Below are positions 1 through 9,737 of a DNA stretch of 34,132 nucleotides, piece by piece (position 1 is the stretch's first letter; each line of letters opens with the position of its first letter). Under the pieces are notes generated by a model, which had not been told where the DNA came from, ran no database searches, and saw only the letters and a program-made list of their open reading frames with translations. Location: the NCBI GenBank assembly GCA_035533755.1, contig DATLTC010000022.1:1-34132 (forward strand). The letters run 5' to 3'. A program made the position numbers and the translations under genes. This DNA is from Gemmatimonadaceae bacterium. GTDB taxonomy: Bacteria > Gemmatimonadota > Gemmatimonadetes > Gemmatimonadales > Gemmatimonadaceae.

Positions 1-45
1 GCACCGGTTCCGCGCCCACGCTTCAGACGTTCTAACGCGGCATTC

Positions 46-75
46 TTGACAGAATGGTAGACCGTCGACCATAGT
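46..75 (+). promoter_or_regulatory. Sigma-70-like promoter of the padR/permease operon
   Basis: A perfect -35 hexamer TTGACA lies at 46-51. CATAGT at 70-75, after an 18-bp spacer, is the best -10; CCATAG one base earlier gives a 17-bp spacer. Transcription would start near 82, leaving a leader of only about 17 nt before the ATG at 99. No Shine-Dalgarno sequence is visible in that leader. Two palindromic boxes overlap this promoter, so it is likely repressed by the product of the first gene. Confidence 0.55.
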
Positions 76-93
76 CTGGTAGACCCTCTACCT
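55..93. promoter_or_regulatory. Tandem palindromic operator boxes, probable PadR binding sites
   Basis: Box 1 (55-71, TGGTAGACCGTCGACCA) is a 17-bp palindrome with 7 of 8 arm positions paired. Box 2 (77-93, TGGTAGACCCTCTACCT) shares the left arm and has six paired positions. The box centres (63 and 85) are 22 bp apart, about two helical turns, so two dimers would sit on the same face of the DNA. Box 1 lies in the promoter spacer and over the -10, and box 2 covers the expected start site. PadR proteins commonly repress their own operon from such sites. Assignment of these boxes to this PadR is inference. Confidence 0.55.
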
Positions 94-98
94 GCCCC

Positions 99-452
99 AT
101 GCCCACCCGCCGTCCCGACCGCCCCGAGCTACTCCAGGGCACTCTCGACATGTTGATCCTCAAGACCCTCGTCTTCGGGCCAGCGCACGGACACGGCATC
201 GCCACGTACATCCGTCAGACCACGAACGACGTGCTCACCGTGGAGCACGGTTCGCTGTACCCGGCGCTGCACCGTCTCGCGCGCGCCGGGTGGATCGCGT
301 CCAAGTGGGAAGTTCCCGCTGGCCGGACGCGCGAGTACAAGTGCTACCGGCTCACGGCCCGCGGCCGCAAGCAACTCCTAACACAGGAGACCAAGTGGGA
401 GGAAATCGTGCGCGCCATTGGCCGGGTGATGCAACCCGCCACGGAAGGGTGA
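99..452 (+). CDS. PadR-family transcriptional regulator
   Basis: This 117-residue protein is a single winged-helix PadR domain filling residues 10-110. The family signature LQGTLDMLILKTL is near residue 12, and HGSLYPALHRLARAGWI is at about residues 50-66 (recognition helix and start of the wing). It lacks the long C-terminal helix domain of larger PadR proteins, as is usual for the short subfamily encoded beside ADOP permeases. The stop lies 3 nt before the GTG of the permease gene, so the two form an operon. It probably senses a small molecule or envelope stress and represses its own promoter through the palindromes upstream. The ligand cannot be read from the sequence. The ATG at 99 is the only start compatible with the promoter. 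Confidence 0.9.
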   Translation: MPTRRPDRPELLQGTLDMLILKTLVFGPAHGHGIATYIRQTTNDVLTVEHGSLYPALHRLARAGWIASKWEVPAGRTREYKCYRLTARGRKQLLTQETKWEEIVRAIGRVMQPATEG

Positions 453-455
453 CAC

Positions 456-3074
456 GTGTTCGACCGCCTCTCCCGAGGTTCCCGGCGACCTTCTGACGAC
501 GAGATCGCGCGGGAGCTGCGCGATCATCTGGAGCTCGAGGCCGAGGTAACGGGCGGGACCGCCGACGAGGCCGCCGCCTCGGCACGGCGCCGGTTCGGGA
601 ACCTGAGCCGCACCAGCGAGGATGTGCGGGCGATCTGGCGAGCGGCCTGCTGGGATCACCTGCGGGCCGATATGCGCATCGCCTTCCGCACGCTCCGCCG
701 GAGCAAGGCGTTCGCGACGTTCAGCATTCTGGCGCTGGCGCTCGCGATCACCGCCAACACCACGATGTCGAGCCTGATTGACGCGATCATCCATCCCGAG
801 ATGGCCTTCCCGCATCCGGAGCAGCTGGTCCTCGCCAGATTCGACAAGGCCCCAGACCTCCCGGGCGACGCTCCGTCCCATCCAACCGGAGCCGACCTCC
901 GCCAGGTCTTGGGCACGTCCGGTCGCACCTATTCCGCGGCGAGCATGTGGCTCGACGACGGGATGTCGCCCCCCGTCGCCATTCAGACGGGGACCCAGCA
1001 CCTACGCGTGACCGAGACGGATATCGCGGGCAACTTCTTCGACGTGGTCGGGAGCCGCCCGCTCTACGGCACCCTGTTCCACGATTCCACTGCCGTCAGT
1101 CAGCGTGTGGTGGTGATCAGCGAGCGTCTCTGGCGTCAGATCTCGGACGGGCGCCAGACGTTCGCTCCCTTCTCCCTCTCGATCCTCTGGCCCGCCTCCA
1201 CGGCGACGTACACCGTGATCGGTGTCGTCCCCCATGACGGGGCGCCGCCGGTGAATACGGACCTCTTCCTGCCGTCAGGATATGCCCGTGGGGTTGCCCT
1301 GCTGCGCTTGAGACCCGGATTCTCGCGCGAGGCCTTGCTGGCGGAACTCAATGTCCTGGCAGCGCGCCTCGATCCGCATCATTCGCGCCTCGCACACTTC
1401 GATCTGACTCCTGCGGTCGTCTCACCAGCGCGGAACCTCGACCTCGTGGCGGCGCTCGCCGTGGCCACCTTCGCCGTCCTGCTCATCGCCTGCGCGAATA
1501 TCGCGAATCTGCTCGTCGCCCGGGGCATGGCCCGGAGCCGCGAGCTTGCCACGCGGATGGCGCTCGGCGCCAGCCGATGGCAGGTGGCGCGACTCCTGTT
1601 CGCGGAGAGCGGGCTCATCGCGGTCGCCGGCGGGACGCTGGGGGTGCTCCTGTCGCTCTGGACGATACACATTCTGAGCGCCACGCTGCCCGCCAACCTG
1701 CAGTACCTCGGCCTGGTCGAGCCCCAACTGTCGTGGCGTGTGGTGGCGGCGGGCATGGGACTCACCGTCGTGGCGGCCGCGGCGCTGGGTGTGGCGCCCA
1801 TCGTAGGGCTGATGCGCGCCGACGTCGGCACGATTCTGAAGGGGGCGAGCGGCCGGCACACAACGGGTGGGCGGACCCGCTTTCGGTTACTCGTGGTCGC
1901 CGAGGTCGCCGGTGCGCTGACGCTGATCGTCTCGGCATCGATGCTGGGCGCCGTCGCGGGGCGCATTCGCGTCGTTGACTACGGATACGACGCCAACCAT
2001 CTCCTCCAGGTCGAGGTACGAGAGGCATCGCTGCAACCCGGCAATGTCGGCGACTACGGCCGCCCGCCGACCGAGGCCGTCGTCGCGAAACGGTACGACG
2101 AGTTGCGGCGACTCCGGGCCATGCCGGGAGTGGTTGCGGCCACGGCGCAGTGGCCATGGTTCATCGGGGGCCGGATCCGCATCGACGATCCCGGGGGAGG
2201 CGAGCCGCTTACCCTCACGGCCGCGGCGCGAATTGCCGAGGTCGCACCCAATTACTTGCGCGCACTCCGGATTCCCGTCGTCCGTGGACGCGACTTCCAC
2301 ACCAGCGAAGACGGCCCACTCCCGTCCGTGATCATCGACCAGATCGCCGCGCACTGGCTGTGGCCGGGCGCCGACCCGATCGGGCGTCTGATGGAGTTCT
2401 CGCCACAGGGGCCCTGGATGCGTGTAGTCGGCGTGATTCGCCAGCCGATTTTCAGTATCGAATGTGTGGAGGGCCCCTGTTCGGAGCCCACAATCCTCAT
2501 CGCGAACGGCGCGGCCTACCGCCCGCGAATGCGCGCCACCCAGTACGTCATCCGGACCAAGGGGGACCCCTCGGCGTTCGTGGGGCGGTTGCGTCAGCGG
2601 ATGGCGGCGGACTACCCGAGCGGCGTTCCCGCCATCGCAACGTGGGACGATGTCACCGGGTTCGCTCCAGTCACCAAGATGTACGATTTCGTCGGGTCAC
2701 TGTTCGGCCTGTTCGCCGCCATCGGCATGCTGCTGGCGCTCATCGGCGTGTACGGCGTGGCCGCCTATGCCGCCGAGCAACGGGCCCGCGAGTTCGGGGT
2801 GCGCATCGCGCTCGGAGCACAGGCACGCGACATCGTACGCCTGGTGCTGCACGACGGGAACGCTACGGCGTTGCTCGGGCTGGCCGTAGGGCTCATTTTC
2901 GCCAACTGGGCGGAAAGCCTGCTGGCCCACTATCTGTTCGGGTACGACGCGCTGGCGCCGGCGTTCATGCTGGGGGCCATGGTCGCACTCTTCGGGGCGA
3001 CCGTCGCGGCGGGCATCCCGCCGGCACTACGCGCGGCCCGGGTCAACCCGGTGGATACGCTCCGGGCGGAATAG
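456..3074 (+). CDS. ADOP-type ABC transporter permease (FtsX/MacB-like, double permease)
   Basis: This 872-residue inner-membrane protein starts with GTG, preceded by a GGAAGGG Shine-Dalgarno-like stretch. Residues 1-70 form the soluble prefix domain typical of ADOP permeases (DDEIARELRDHLELE, then an ARRRFGN segment). A first membrane helix follows at about 84-110 and a periplasmic MacB-PCD-like region after it. The first FtsX unit begins near residue 328 (ACANIANLLVARG, then a RMALGASRWQVARLL coupling loop). A second periplasmic region leads to the second FtsX unit near 744 (GVYGVAAYAAEQ, then FGVRIALGA). The two FtsX units in one chain are the family hallmark. No ATPase gene lies next to it, so the partner ATPase must be encoded elsewhere. 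The family is linked to efflux or envelope stress; the substrate is unknown. Confidence 0.88.
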   Translation: MFDRLSRGSRRPSDDEIARELRDHLELEAEVTGGTADEAAASARRRFGNLSRTSEDVRAIWRAACWDHLRADMRIAFRTLRRSKAFATFSILALALAITANTTMSSLIDAIIHPEMAFPHPEQLVLARFDKAPDLPGDAPSHPTGADLRQVLGTSGRTYSAASMWLDDGMSPPVAIQTGTQHLRVTETDIAGNFFDVVGSRPLYGTLFHDSTAVSQRVVVISERLWRQISDGRQTFAPFSLSILWPASTATYTVIGVVPHDGAPPVNTDLFLPSGYARGVALLRLRPGFSREALLAELNVLAARLDPHHSRLAHFDLTPAVVSPARNLDLVAALAVATFAVLLIACANIANLLVARGMARSRELATRMALGASRWQVARLLFAESGLIAVAGGTLGVLLSLWTIHILSATLPANLQYLGLVEPQLSWRVVAAGMGLTVVAAAALGVAPIVGLMRADVGTILKGASGRHTTGGRTRFRLLVVAEVAGALTLIVSASMLGAVAGRIRVVDYGYDANHLLQVEVREASLQPGNVGDYGRPPTEAVVAKRYDELRRLRAMPGVVAATAQWPWFIGGRIRIDDPGGGEPLTLTAAARIAEVAPNYLRALRIPVVRGRDFHTSEDGPLPSVIIDQIAAHWLWPGADPIGRLMEFSPQGPWMRVVGVIRQPIFSIECVEGPCSEPTILIANGAAYRPRMRATQYVIRTKGDPSAFVGRLRQRMAADYPSGVPAIATWDDVTGFAPVTKMYDFVGSLFGLFAAIGMLLALIGVYGVAAYAAEQRAREFGVRIALGAQARDIVRLVLHDGNATALLGLAVGLIFANWAESLLAHYLFGYDALAPAFMLGAMVALFGATVAAGIPPALRAARVNPVDTLRAE

Positions 3075-3265
3075 CGATCCGCAGAAACTCGACGTGCGGG
3101 CCGCCGGGATCGTCGCTGGTTTCTCTATGCCCTTTTTTATGCCCGACGCGGATAGCTGCAGAGGGCGGAACAGCAACGATACCGAAGGCATAGAAGCGGC
3201 ATAACTGCGACTTCAGGCCGACCAGATGACATCGTAACACATTGTAAATCAACGACTTGTAAAAG
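3075..3265. other. Non-coding spacer of low G+C between the permease gene and a tRNA
   Basis: These 191 bases hold no credible gene. By hand count, 3121-3240 is about 53% G+C and 3241-3265 about 28%, against roughly 70% around it. A six-T run is flanked by two TATGCCC copies near 3126-3144. The most A/T-rich part abuts the 3' end of the CAU tRNA gene, which is where tyrosine integrases usually insert. No integrase or direct repeat of the tRNA end is visible, so an old insertion scar is only a possibility. Confidence 0.4.
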
Positions 3266-3339
3266 TAGCAGGGGTGGGACTCGAACCCACGACCCCGGCA
3301 TTATGAGTGCCGTGCTCTAACCACCTGAGCTACCCTGCC
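3266..3339 (-). tRNA. tRNA with CAU anticodon (elongator Met, or Ile after lysidine modification)
   Basis: The minus strand folds into a complete 74-nt cloverleaf. The acceptor is GGCAGGG/CCCTGCT, the D stem GCTC/GAGC, the anticodon stem CGGCA/TGCCG with loop CTCATAA, and the T stem GTGGG/CCCAC with loop TTCGAGT, followed by discriminator A. The CCA end is not encoded (the gene is followed by CTTTT). The first acceptor pair is G1-U72. It is not the initiator, because the anticodon stem lacks three consecutive G-C pairs. Elongator Met and the minor Ile tRNA both carry CAU, and I cannot separate them by eye. It lies downstream of the initiator tRNA gene, beyond a hairpin. Confidence 0.93.
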
Positions 3340-3384
3340 CCGTCTCCTGCGCTGGCCGATAACCTAATCACAGCCTCGCTCAAC

Positions 3385-3415
3385 AGAAACCGGCCGGCCC
3401 TTTCGGACCGGCCGG
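3385..3415 (-). terminator. Rho-independent terminator after the initiator tRNA gene
   Basis: Read on the minus strand, CCGGCCGGTCC (3415-3405), a GAAA loop and GGGCCGGCCGG (3400-3390) make an 11-bp stem with a single G-U pair, capped by a stable GNRA tetraloop. TTTCTGTT follows. The hairpin begins 5 nt after the tRNA-fMet gene. The T tract is imperfect, so termination may be partial. It could also help define the 3' end of the tRNA precursor. Confidence 0.65.
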
Positions 3416-3419
3416 CTAA

Positions 3420-3493
<74 letters not shown>

Positions 3494-3504
3494 TCAGTAC
3501 CCGA

Positions 3505-3532
3505 AACCTAGTCCCGCGGGGAACCCCGTCAA
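3505..3532 (-). promoter_or_regulatory. Possible promoter of the initiator tRNA gene
   Basis: On the minus strand, TTGACG (3532-3527) is followed after 16 bp by TAGGTT (3510-3505), and the tRNA begins 11 nt further on. The -35 overlaps the stop codon of the ATPase gene. The -10 match is weak by sigma-70 standards, but the element (CTAGGTTTCG) resembles the TTAGCTTTG-like boxes upstream of other genes in the window. Read-through from the ATPase gene is the alternative source of the tRNA. Confidence 0.4.
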
Positions 3533-5379
3533 GCCCGATCGCGACTCGTGCGCAGGGCATTGAGAATCACCGCCACGTCGATCGCCTCCTGCAACAGGGC
3601 GCCCACGGTGGGCACGATGTACCCGCGCGCCGCGAAGAGCATGGCCACCCCGCTCAGCCCCAGTCCCACCCAGATGCTCTGCCGCGCCACGCGCATGGTG
3701 CGCCGCCCGATCCGGATGGCCTCCACGACGCGCGCCGGCTCATCCACGAGAATCACGATGTCCGCGGCCTCGGCGGTGATGCCGCCGCCGTGGCCCGCCA
3801 GCGCGATCCCGACGTCGGCGGCGGTGAGCGCCGGCGCATCGTTGGTGCCGTCGCCCACCATCATCACGCGCGCGCCTTCGTGCCGCAGACGATTCACCAC
3901 GGCCACCTTGTCCTCGGGCAGGAGATCGCCGTGCACTTCGCTGATCCCCACCTCGGCTGCCACCGCCCGCGCGTTGGGCGCATGATCGCCCGAGAGGAGC
4001 AGGGTGTGCCGGATGCCCAGCCGCGCCAGGTCGGCGAACACCTCGGCGATGCCGGGCCGCACGCGATCGGCGTATTCGACGATGCCCGCCAGTTGGCCAT
4101 CCACCGCGATGTACGCCCGTAGCCCGCTCCCGCCACGCTCCAACTCGGCCACGACCTCCACCGCCATGCGCCCTTGCTCGAGAATGTACGAACGCGCGCC
4201 CACCGCCACCTCGTGCCCCTCGACGTCGCCGGAGAGCCCGCGCCCGGGCGACTCGCGGAGGTGCCGTGCCGCGGGCAGCACGCCCGCGCGGCGCTCGGCC
4301 TCCTGCACGATCGTGCGCGCCAGCAGGTGCCCCGATCCCTGCTCCACCGCGCCCGCCAGCCGCAGCAGGCTCTCCTCGGTGAAGCCCCTGGCCGGCACCA
4401 CGCGGCTCACGGCGGGCATGCCCACGGTGAGCGTGCCTGTCTTGTCGAACACGGCGGTGTCCACGGCGCTCAACTGCTCCAGCGCGCCGCCATTGCGCAC
4501 GATCACCATGCGCCGGGCCGCGGCATTGATGCCGCCGATGATCGCGATCGGCGTGGCGAGGATGAGCGGGCACGGGGTGGCCACGACGAGCACCGCCAGC
4601 ACGCGCACCCAGTCTCCGGTGGTGACATACGCCAGCGCGCAGACGCCGAGCGTGAGCGGCGTGAACCACACCGCGTACCGGTCGGCCAGCCGTTGCAGGG
4701 GCGACTTGCTCTCCTGCGCGTGCCGCACCAGGTCGACGATGCGCGCATACTGGCTCTCGTTGGCCAGCGCCGTGGCGCGAATGGTGAGCGCGCCCTCGCC
4801 GTTGGCGCTGCCGCTCATCAGCGCCACGCCCGCCTGCGCGTCCACGGGCATCGGCTCGCCGGTGAGCCGCGACGCGTCCACCAGCGAATGGCCGTCGGTC
4901 ACCACGCCGTCGCAGGGCACCAGTTCGCCCGGCCGCACGAGGAGCAGCTCGCCCACCTGGATGTCGTCCACGACGATGTCGATCACGCCGGCGCCGTCGG
5001 CCAGGCGATGCGCCGTGCGCGGCGCGGCCGCCTCGAGCTCGCGAATGGCGCGCGATGCTCGGCCTTCGGCGTAGTGCTCGAGTGCCTCGCCGCCGGTCTG
5101 CATGAGCACCACCACGAGCCCCGCCAACGGCTGGCCCAGCAGCACAGCGCCGACGATGGCGAGCATGGCCACGAGGTCGGTGGCAAAGTGGCCGGCCAGC
5201 GCGCCGCGGAGCGTGCGCCAGACCACGGGCGCGCCGACCACGATCAGACCGCCCAGCCACACCCAGCGGCTGGCCGCTCCGCCCGCGGGACCGGCGCGCG
5301 CCACGGCGCCGGCGATGATGACCGCCAGCGTGGCAACGGGCAGGACGACGGCGCGGCTTCTCAGGAACTCAGTGCGCAC
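3529..5379 (-). CDS. P1B-type heavy-metal-translocating P-type ATPase of unassigned subtype
   Basis: This 616-residue protein has the full P-type core but no N-terminal metal-binding domain. It shows the actuator loop SRLTGEP, the phosphorylation site FDKTGTLTVG (Asp312) and the hinge MVGDGTNDAPAL. Three features are unusual for ZntA or CopA relatives. The TM6 motif is ATPCPLILATP (Cys270-Pro-Leu), not CPC or SPC. The nucleotide-domain His-Pro dipeptide is His351-Leu352 (SGHLLA). The last helix carries QEAIDVAVILNALR near 597, with acidic residues where Zn/Cd pumps have one Asp. Metal transport is likely, but the metal cannot be named. The start ATG overlaps the end of the universal stress protein gene by 11 nt, so they are coupled. 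Confidence 0.85.
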   Translation of the reverse strand: MRTEFLRSRAVVLPVATLAVIIAGAVARAGPAGGAASRWVWLGGLIVVGAPVVWRTLRGALAGHFATDLVAMLAIVGAVLLGQPLAGLVVVLMQTGGEALEHYAEGRASRAIRELEAAAPRTAHRLADGAGVIDIVVDDIQVGELLLVRPGELVPCDGVVTDGHSLVDASRLTGEPMPVDAQAGVALMSGSANGEGALTIRATALANESQYARIVDLVRHAQESKSPLQRLADRYAVWFTPLTLGVCALAYVTTGDWVRVLAVLVVATPCPLILATPIAIIGGINAAARRMVIVRNGGALEQLSAVDTAVFDKTGTLTVGMPAVSRVVPARGFTEESLLRLAGAVEQGSGHLLARTIVQEAERRAGVLPAARHLRESPGRGLSGDVEGHEVAVGARSYILEQGRMAVEVVAELERGGSGLRAYIAVDGQLAGIVEYADRVRPGIAEVFADLARLGIRHTLLLSGDHAPNARAVAAEVGISEVHGDLLPEDKVAVVNRLRHEGARVMMVGDGTNDAPALTAADVGIALAGHGGGITAEAADIVILVDEPARVVEAIRIGRRTMRVARQSIWVGLGLSGVAMLFAARGYIVPTVGALLQEAIDVAVILNALRTSRDRA

Positions 5380-6268
5380 GCCGCTCCGGTGAGATCGCGA
5401 ACACGGAGCACCGCGCGCCGCGGATGAGCTTGGTGGACGTGCGGCCGAGCAGCGTGCGAACGATGATGTTGTGCCCGTGCGTCCCGGTCACGATCAGATC
5501 GGCCTGCGTGCGTTCGGCGTAGCCCAGCAGTTCCCGCGCCGGATCGCCGTAGAGCACCACCTCGTCGACGGCGATGTGCCCGGGGATCGCCAGCCGCTTG
5601 CGGGTCTCGATGAAACTGGTCTTCACGGCGTTCTCGTACGCGTCGTCCCACGCCGGCCACACGCCCATCGAGATGTCGCGCGGCACGACGTGCGCCATCG
5701 TGATCTTCGCGCCGTCGCCGAGGAGCGGCAGCGCGGCCAGCAGCGCGCGTTCGCTGGTCTCGCTGAAGTCCATCGCGGCCACCAGACGCGTGGGCAAGGC
5801 GGTGGCCTTGGGCCCCACCGCGAGCACGGGGACGTCGGCCAGCCGCAGCACGCGTAGCGCCGTCTCGCCACCGAACCAGCGGTCCACCATCCGGTGCTCT
5901 CCCAACCCCAGCACGATGAGATCGGCATGGCAGTCGTGGGCCACGCGGGCGATCGTCGCATCGGGCGGTCCGTCGATCTGCTCCACCGTCCAGACGGACG
6001 ACTCCGGCACCAGTCGCGAGAGCTGGTCGCGCACGCGCTGTTCGAACTGTTGGTGGCGCGCCTGCTCGATTTCCGGGGTCAGCGGCAGATTACCCTCGGG
6101 CGTGACGGCCGGCAGCGCCTCCACGGCGGTCACCACCCGCACCTTGGCGGCGTCGCGCGCCGCGAGCTGCCGGGCCACGGTGATCGTCGATTCCATGGCC
6201 GACGAGCCATCGCTCGCCAGCAACACGATCCTCAACTTGCCGTCCAACGGGTGCTGTGCGGTGGTCAT
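5369..6268 (-). CDS. Universal stress protein with two tandem Usp domains
   Basis: This 299-residue cytoplasmic protein carries two Usp folds, at about 10-145 and 155-295. The second has a recognisable nucleotide loop, GTHGHNIIVRTLLGR, near residue 265, matching the G-2X-G-9X-G pattern of ATP-binding Usp proteins except that Arg follows the last Gly. The first has only a degenerate version (GLGEHRMVDRWFGGE). Tandem Usp proteins typically act in hypoxia, starvation or dormancy responses. Here the partner is the metal ATPase that overlaps its 3' end. The ATG is preceded by a strong GGAGGGGG Shine-Dalgarno. A 143-bp region with a palindrome separates it from the FtsB-like gene, so it probably has its own promoter. 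Confidence 0.9.
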   Translation of the reverse strand: MTTAQHPLDGKLRIVLLASDGSSAMESTITVARQLAARDAAKVRVVTAVEALPAVTPEGNLPLTPEIEQARHQQFEQRVRDQLSRLVPESSVWTVEQIDGPPDATIARVAHDCHADLIVLGLGEHRMVDRWFGGETALRVLRLADVPVLAVGPKATALPTRLVAAMDFSETSERALLAALPLLGDGAKITMAHVVPRDISMGVWPAWDDAYENAVKTSFIETRKRLAIPGHIAVDEVVLYGDPARELLGYAERTQADLIVTGTHGHNIIVRTLLGRTSTKLIRGARCSVFAISPERRAH

Positions 6269-6377
6269 GCGCCCCCTCCGGATACTGGCCTGCGGTGGTG
6301 CTCGCCGAGCGACGCCGGAATGCTACCGGAGCGTGTTGCCTATAGATGTCCCGGATTTGCCGGTTCGCTGCCCGAAG

Positions 6378-6409
6378 AATTCCCCGTCGTTGTGGGACAA
6401 TTCCCCACA
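6378..6409. promoter_or_regulatory. Palindrome and GGGGAATT repeats upstream of the usp/ATPase pair
   Basis: TGTGGGACAATTCCCCACA (6391-6409) has 6-bp perfect outer arms. On the minus strand it contains GGGGAATT (6406-6399), and a second GGGGAATT lies at 6385-6378, exactly 21 bp away, about two helical turns. The palindrome begins 3 nt after the stop of the FtsB-like gene and lies about 125 bp upstream of the usp start. It lacks a T tract, so an operator is more likely than a simple terminator. The binding protein is unknown. The GGGAC-spacer-CCC form loosely recalls the DosR dormancy box, but that is resemblance only. Confidence 0.4.
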
Positions 6410-6411
6410 GA

Positions 6412-8789
<2,378 letters not shown>

Positions 8790-8793
<4 letters not shown>

Positions 8794-9737
8794 GCCGAAA
8801 GGTGACTGTGCCCCCGCCCCGCCGCAACGCGGCGCCCGCCGTCATTCACGAAAACCAGATGCGGCTCGCCGGGAACGGCCCGTCCGATCGCCGTGAGCGG
8901 AATGCCGAACCGCGCGGCGAAGGCCGCCCCGTCGAGCGATCCCGGAGCGGAAACCAGCAGTTCGTACTCCTCGCCGCTGGCCAGCGCGTCGAGGGGGGAC
9001 ACCCCGTCCACCACCGGAATGGCCGCCAGGTCGAGGTCGATGCACCGCTTGCTGGCCGCCGCGAGATGGCCGGCGTCGGCCGCCAGACCGTCGGAAATAT
9101 CGATTGCGGCAGTGGCGCCGGCCTCGGCCAGCCACAACGCCTCCGCGATCCGCGCCTTGGGATGGGCAAAGCGCTCGCGGTATGCGGGGGCCGGCGGGCG
9201 CCCGCCAAGGAATGCGCTCAGCGCCGCGCCCGAGCCGCCCAGGCGGCCGGTCACGTACAGCGTGTCGTGGGCGCCGACTCCCGCTCGCGGAAGCGGGTGC
9301 GCGGCGTGGCCCAGCACGGTGGTGGTGATGCTCAGTTCGGAACCCTCCGACAGGTTACCCCCCACCACGATGGTATCGGCGGCTGCCGCGGCCTCGCCGA
9401 TGCCGTCGGCGAGCGCGTCGAGCGCGTCACGCCAGCTGTCCGGGATCACGAACGCCGTGAGCATGCCAAGCGGACGCGCCGCCATGGCCGCGAGATCGCT
9501 GAGCGCCGCCGTGGCGGCGCGGTAGCCGATTTCCGTCGGCGTGAGCCAGGGACGCCGGAAGTGCACGTTCTCGACGGTGACGTCGATGCTGGCCACGAGG
9601 AGTTGACCCGGCGGCACCGCCAGCAGCGCCGCGTCGTCTCCCGTGCCGGCGCTGCGGGCATCCAGCCGGTGGAGCAGCCGCCGAATGGCGTCGAACTCGG
9701 CGCCGGCGCCCAGCGCCACGTGGCGGTCACCGGTCAC
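8790..9737 (-). CDS. thiL: Thiamine-monophosphate kinase
   Basis: This 315-residue cytoplasmic enzyme phosphorylates thiamine monophosphate to the diphosphate coenzyme. ThiL features in order are GTGDDAALL near residue 30, the substrate strand SIDVTVENVHF, GYRAATAALSDLAAMAARPLG, the glycine-rich TGRLGGSGAAL, IDISDGLAADAGHL, and ASGEEYELLVS near 260, where the usual motif is GGEDYELL. The Asp-to-Glu change is conservative. The GTG start at 9737 overlaps the stop of the NAD(P)HX repair gene as GTGA. No other thiamine genes are in the window, so context does not add to the call. Confidence 0.93.

Noticed and set aside
3043-3252. 69-codon minus-strand open frame in the spacer before the tRNA
   Set aside because: It overlaps the permease end, has no Shine-Dalgarno, and shows no domain. 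A plus-strand frame through the tRNA is the well-known false protein made from tRNA sequence.
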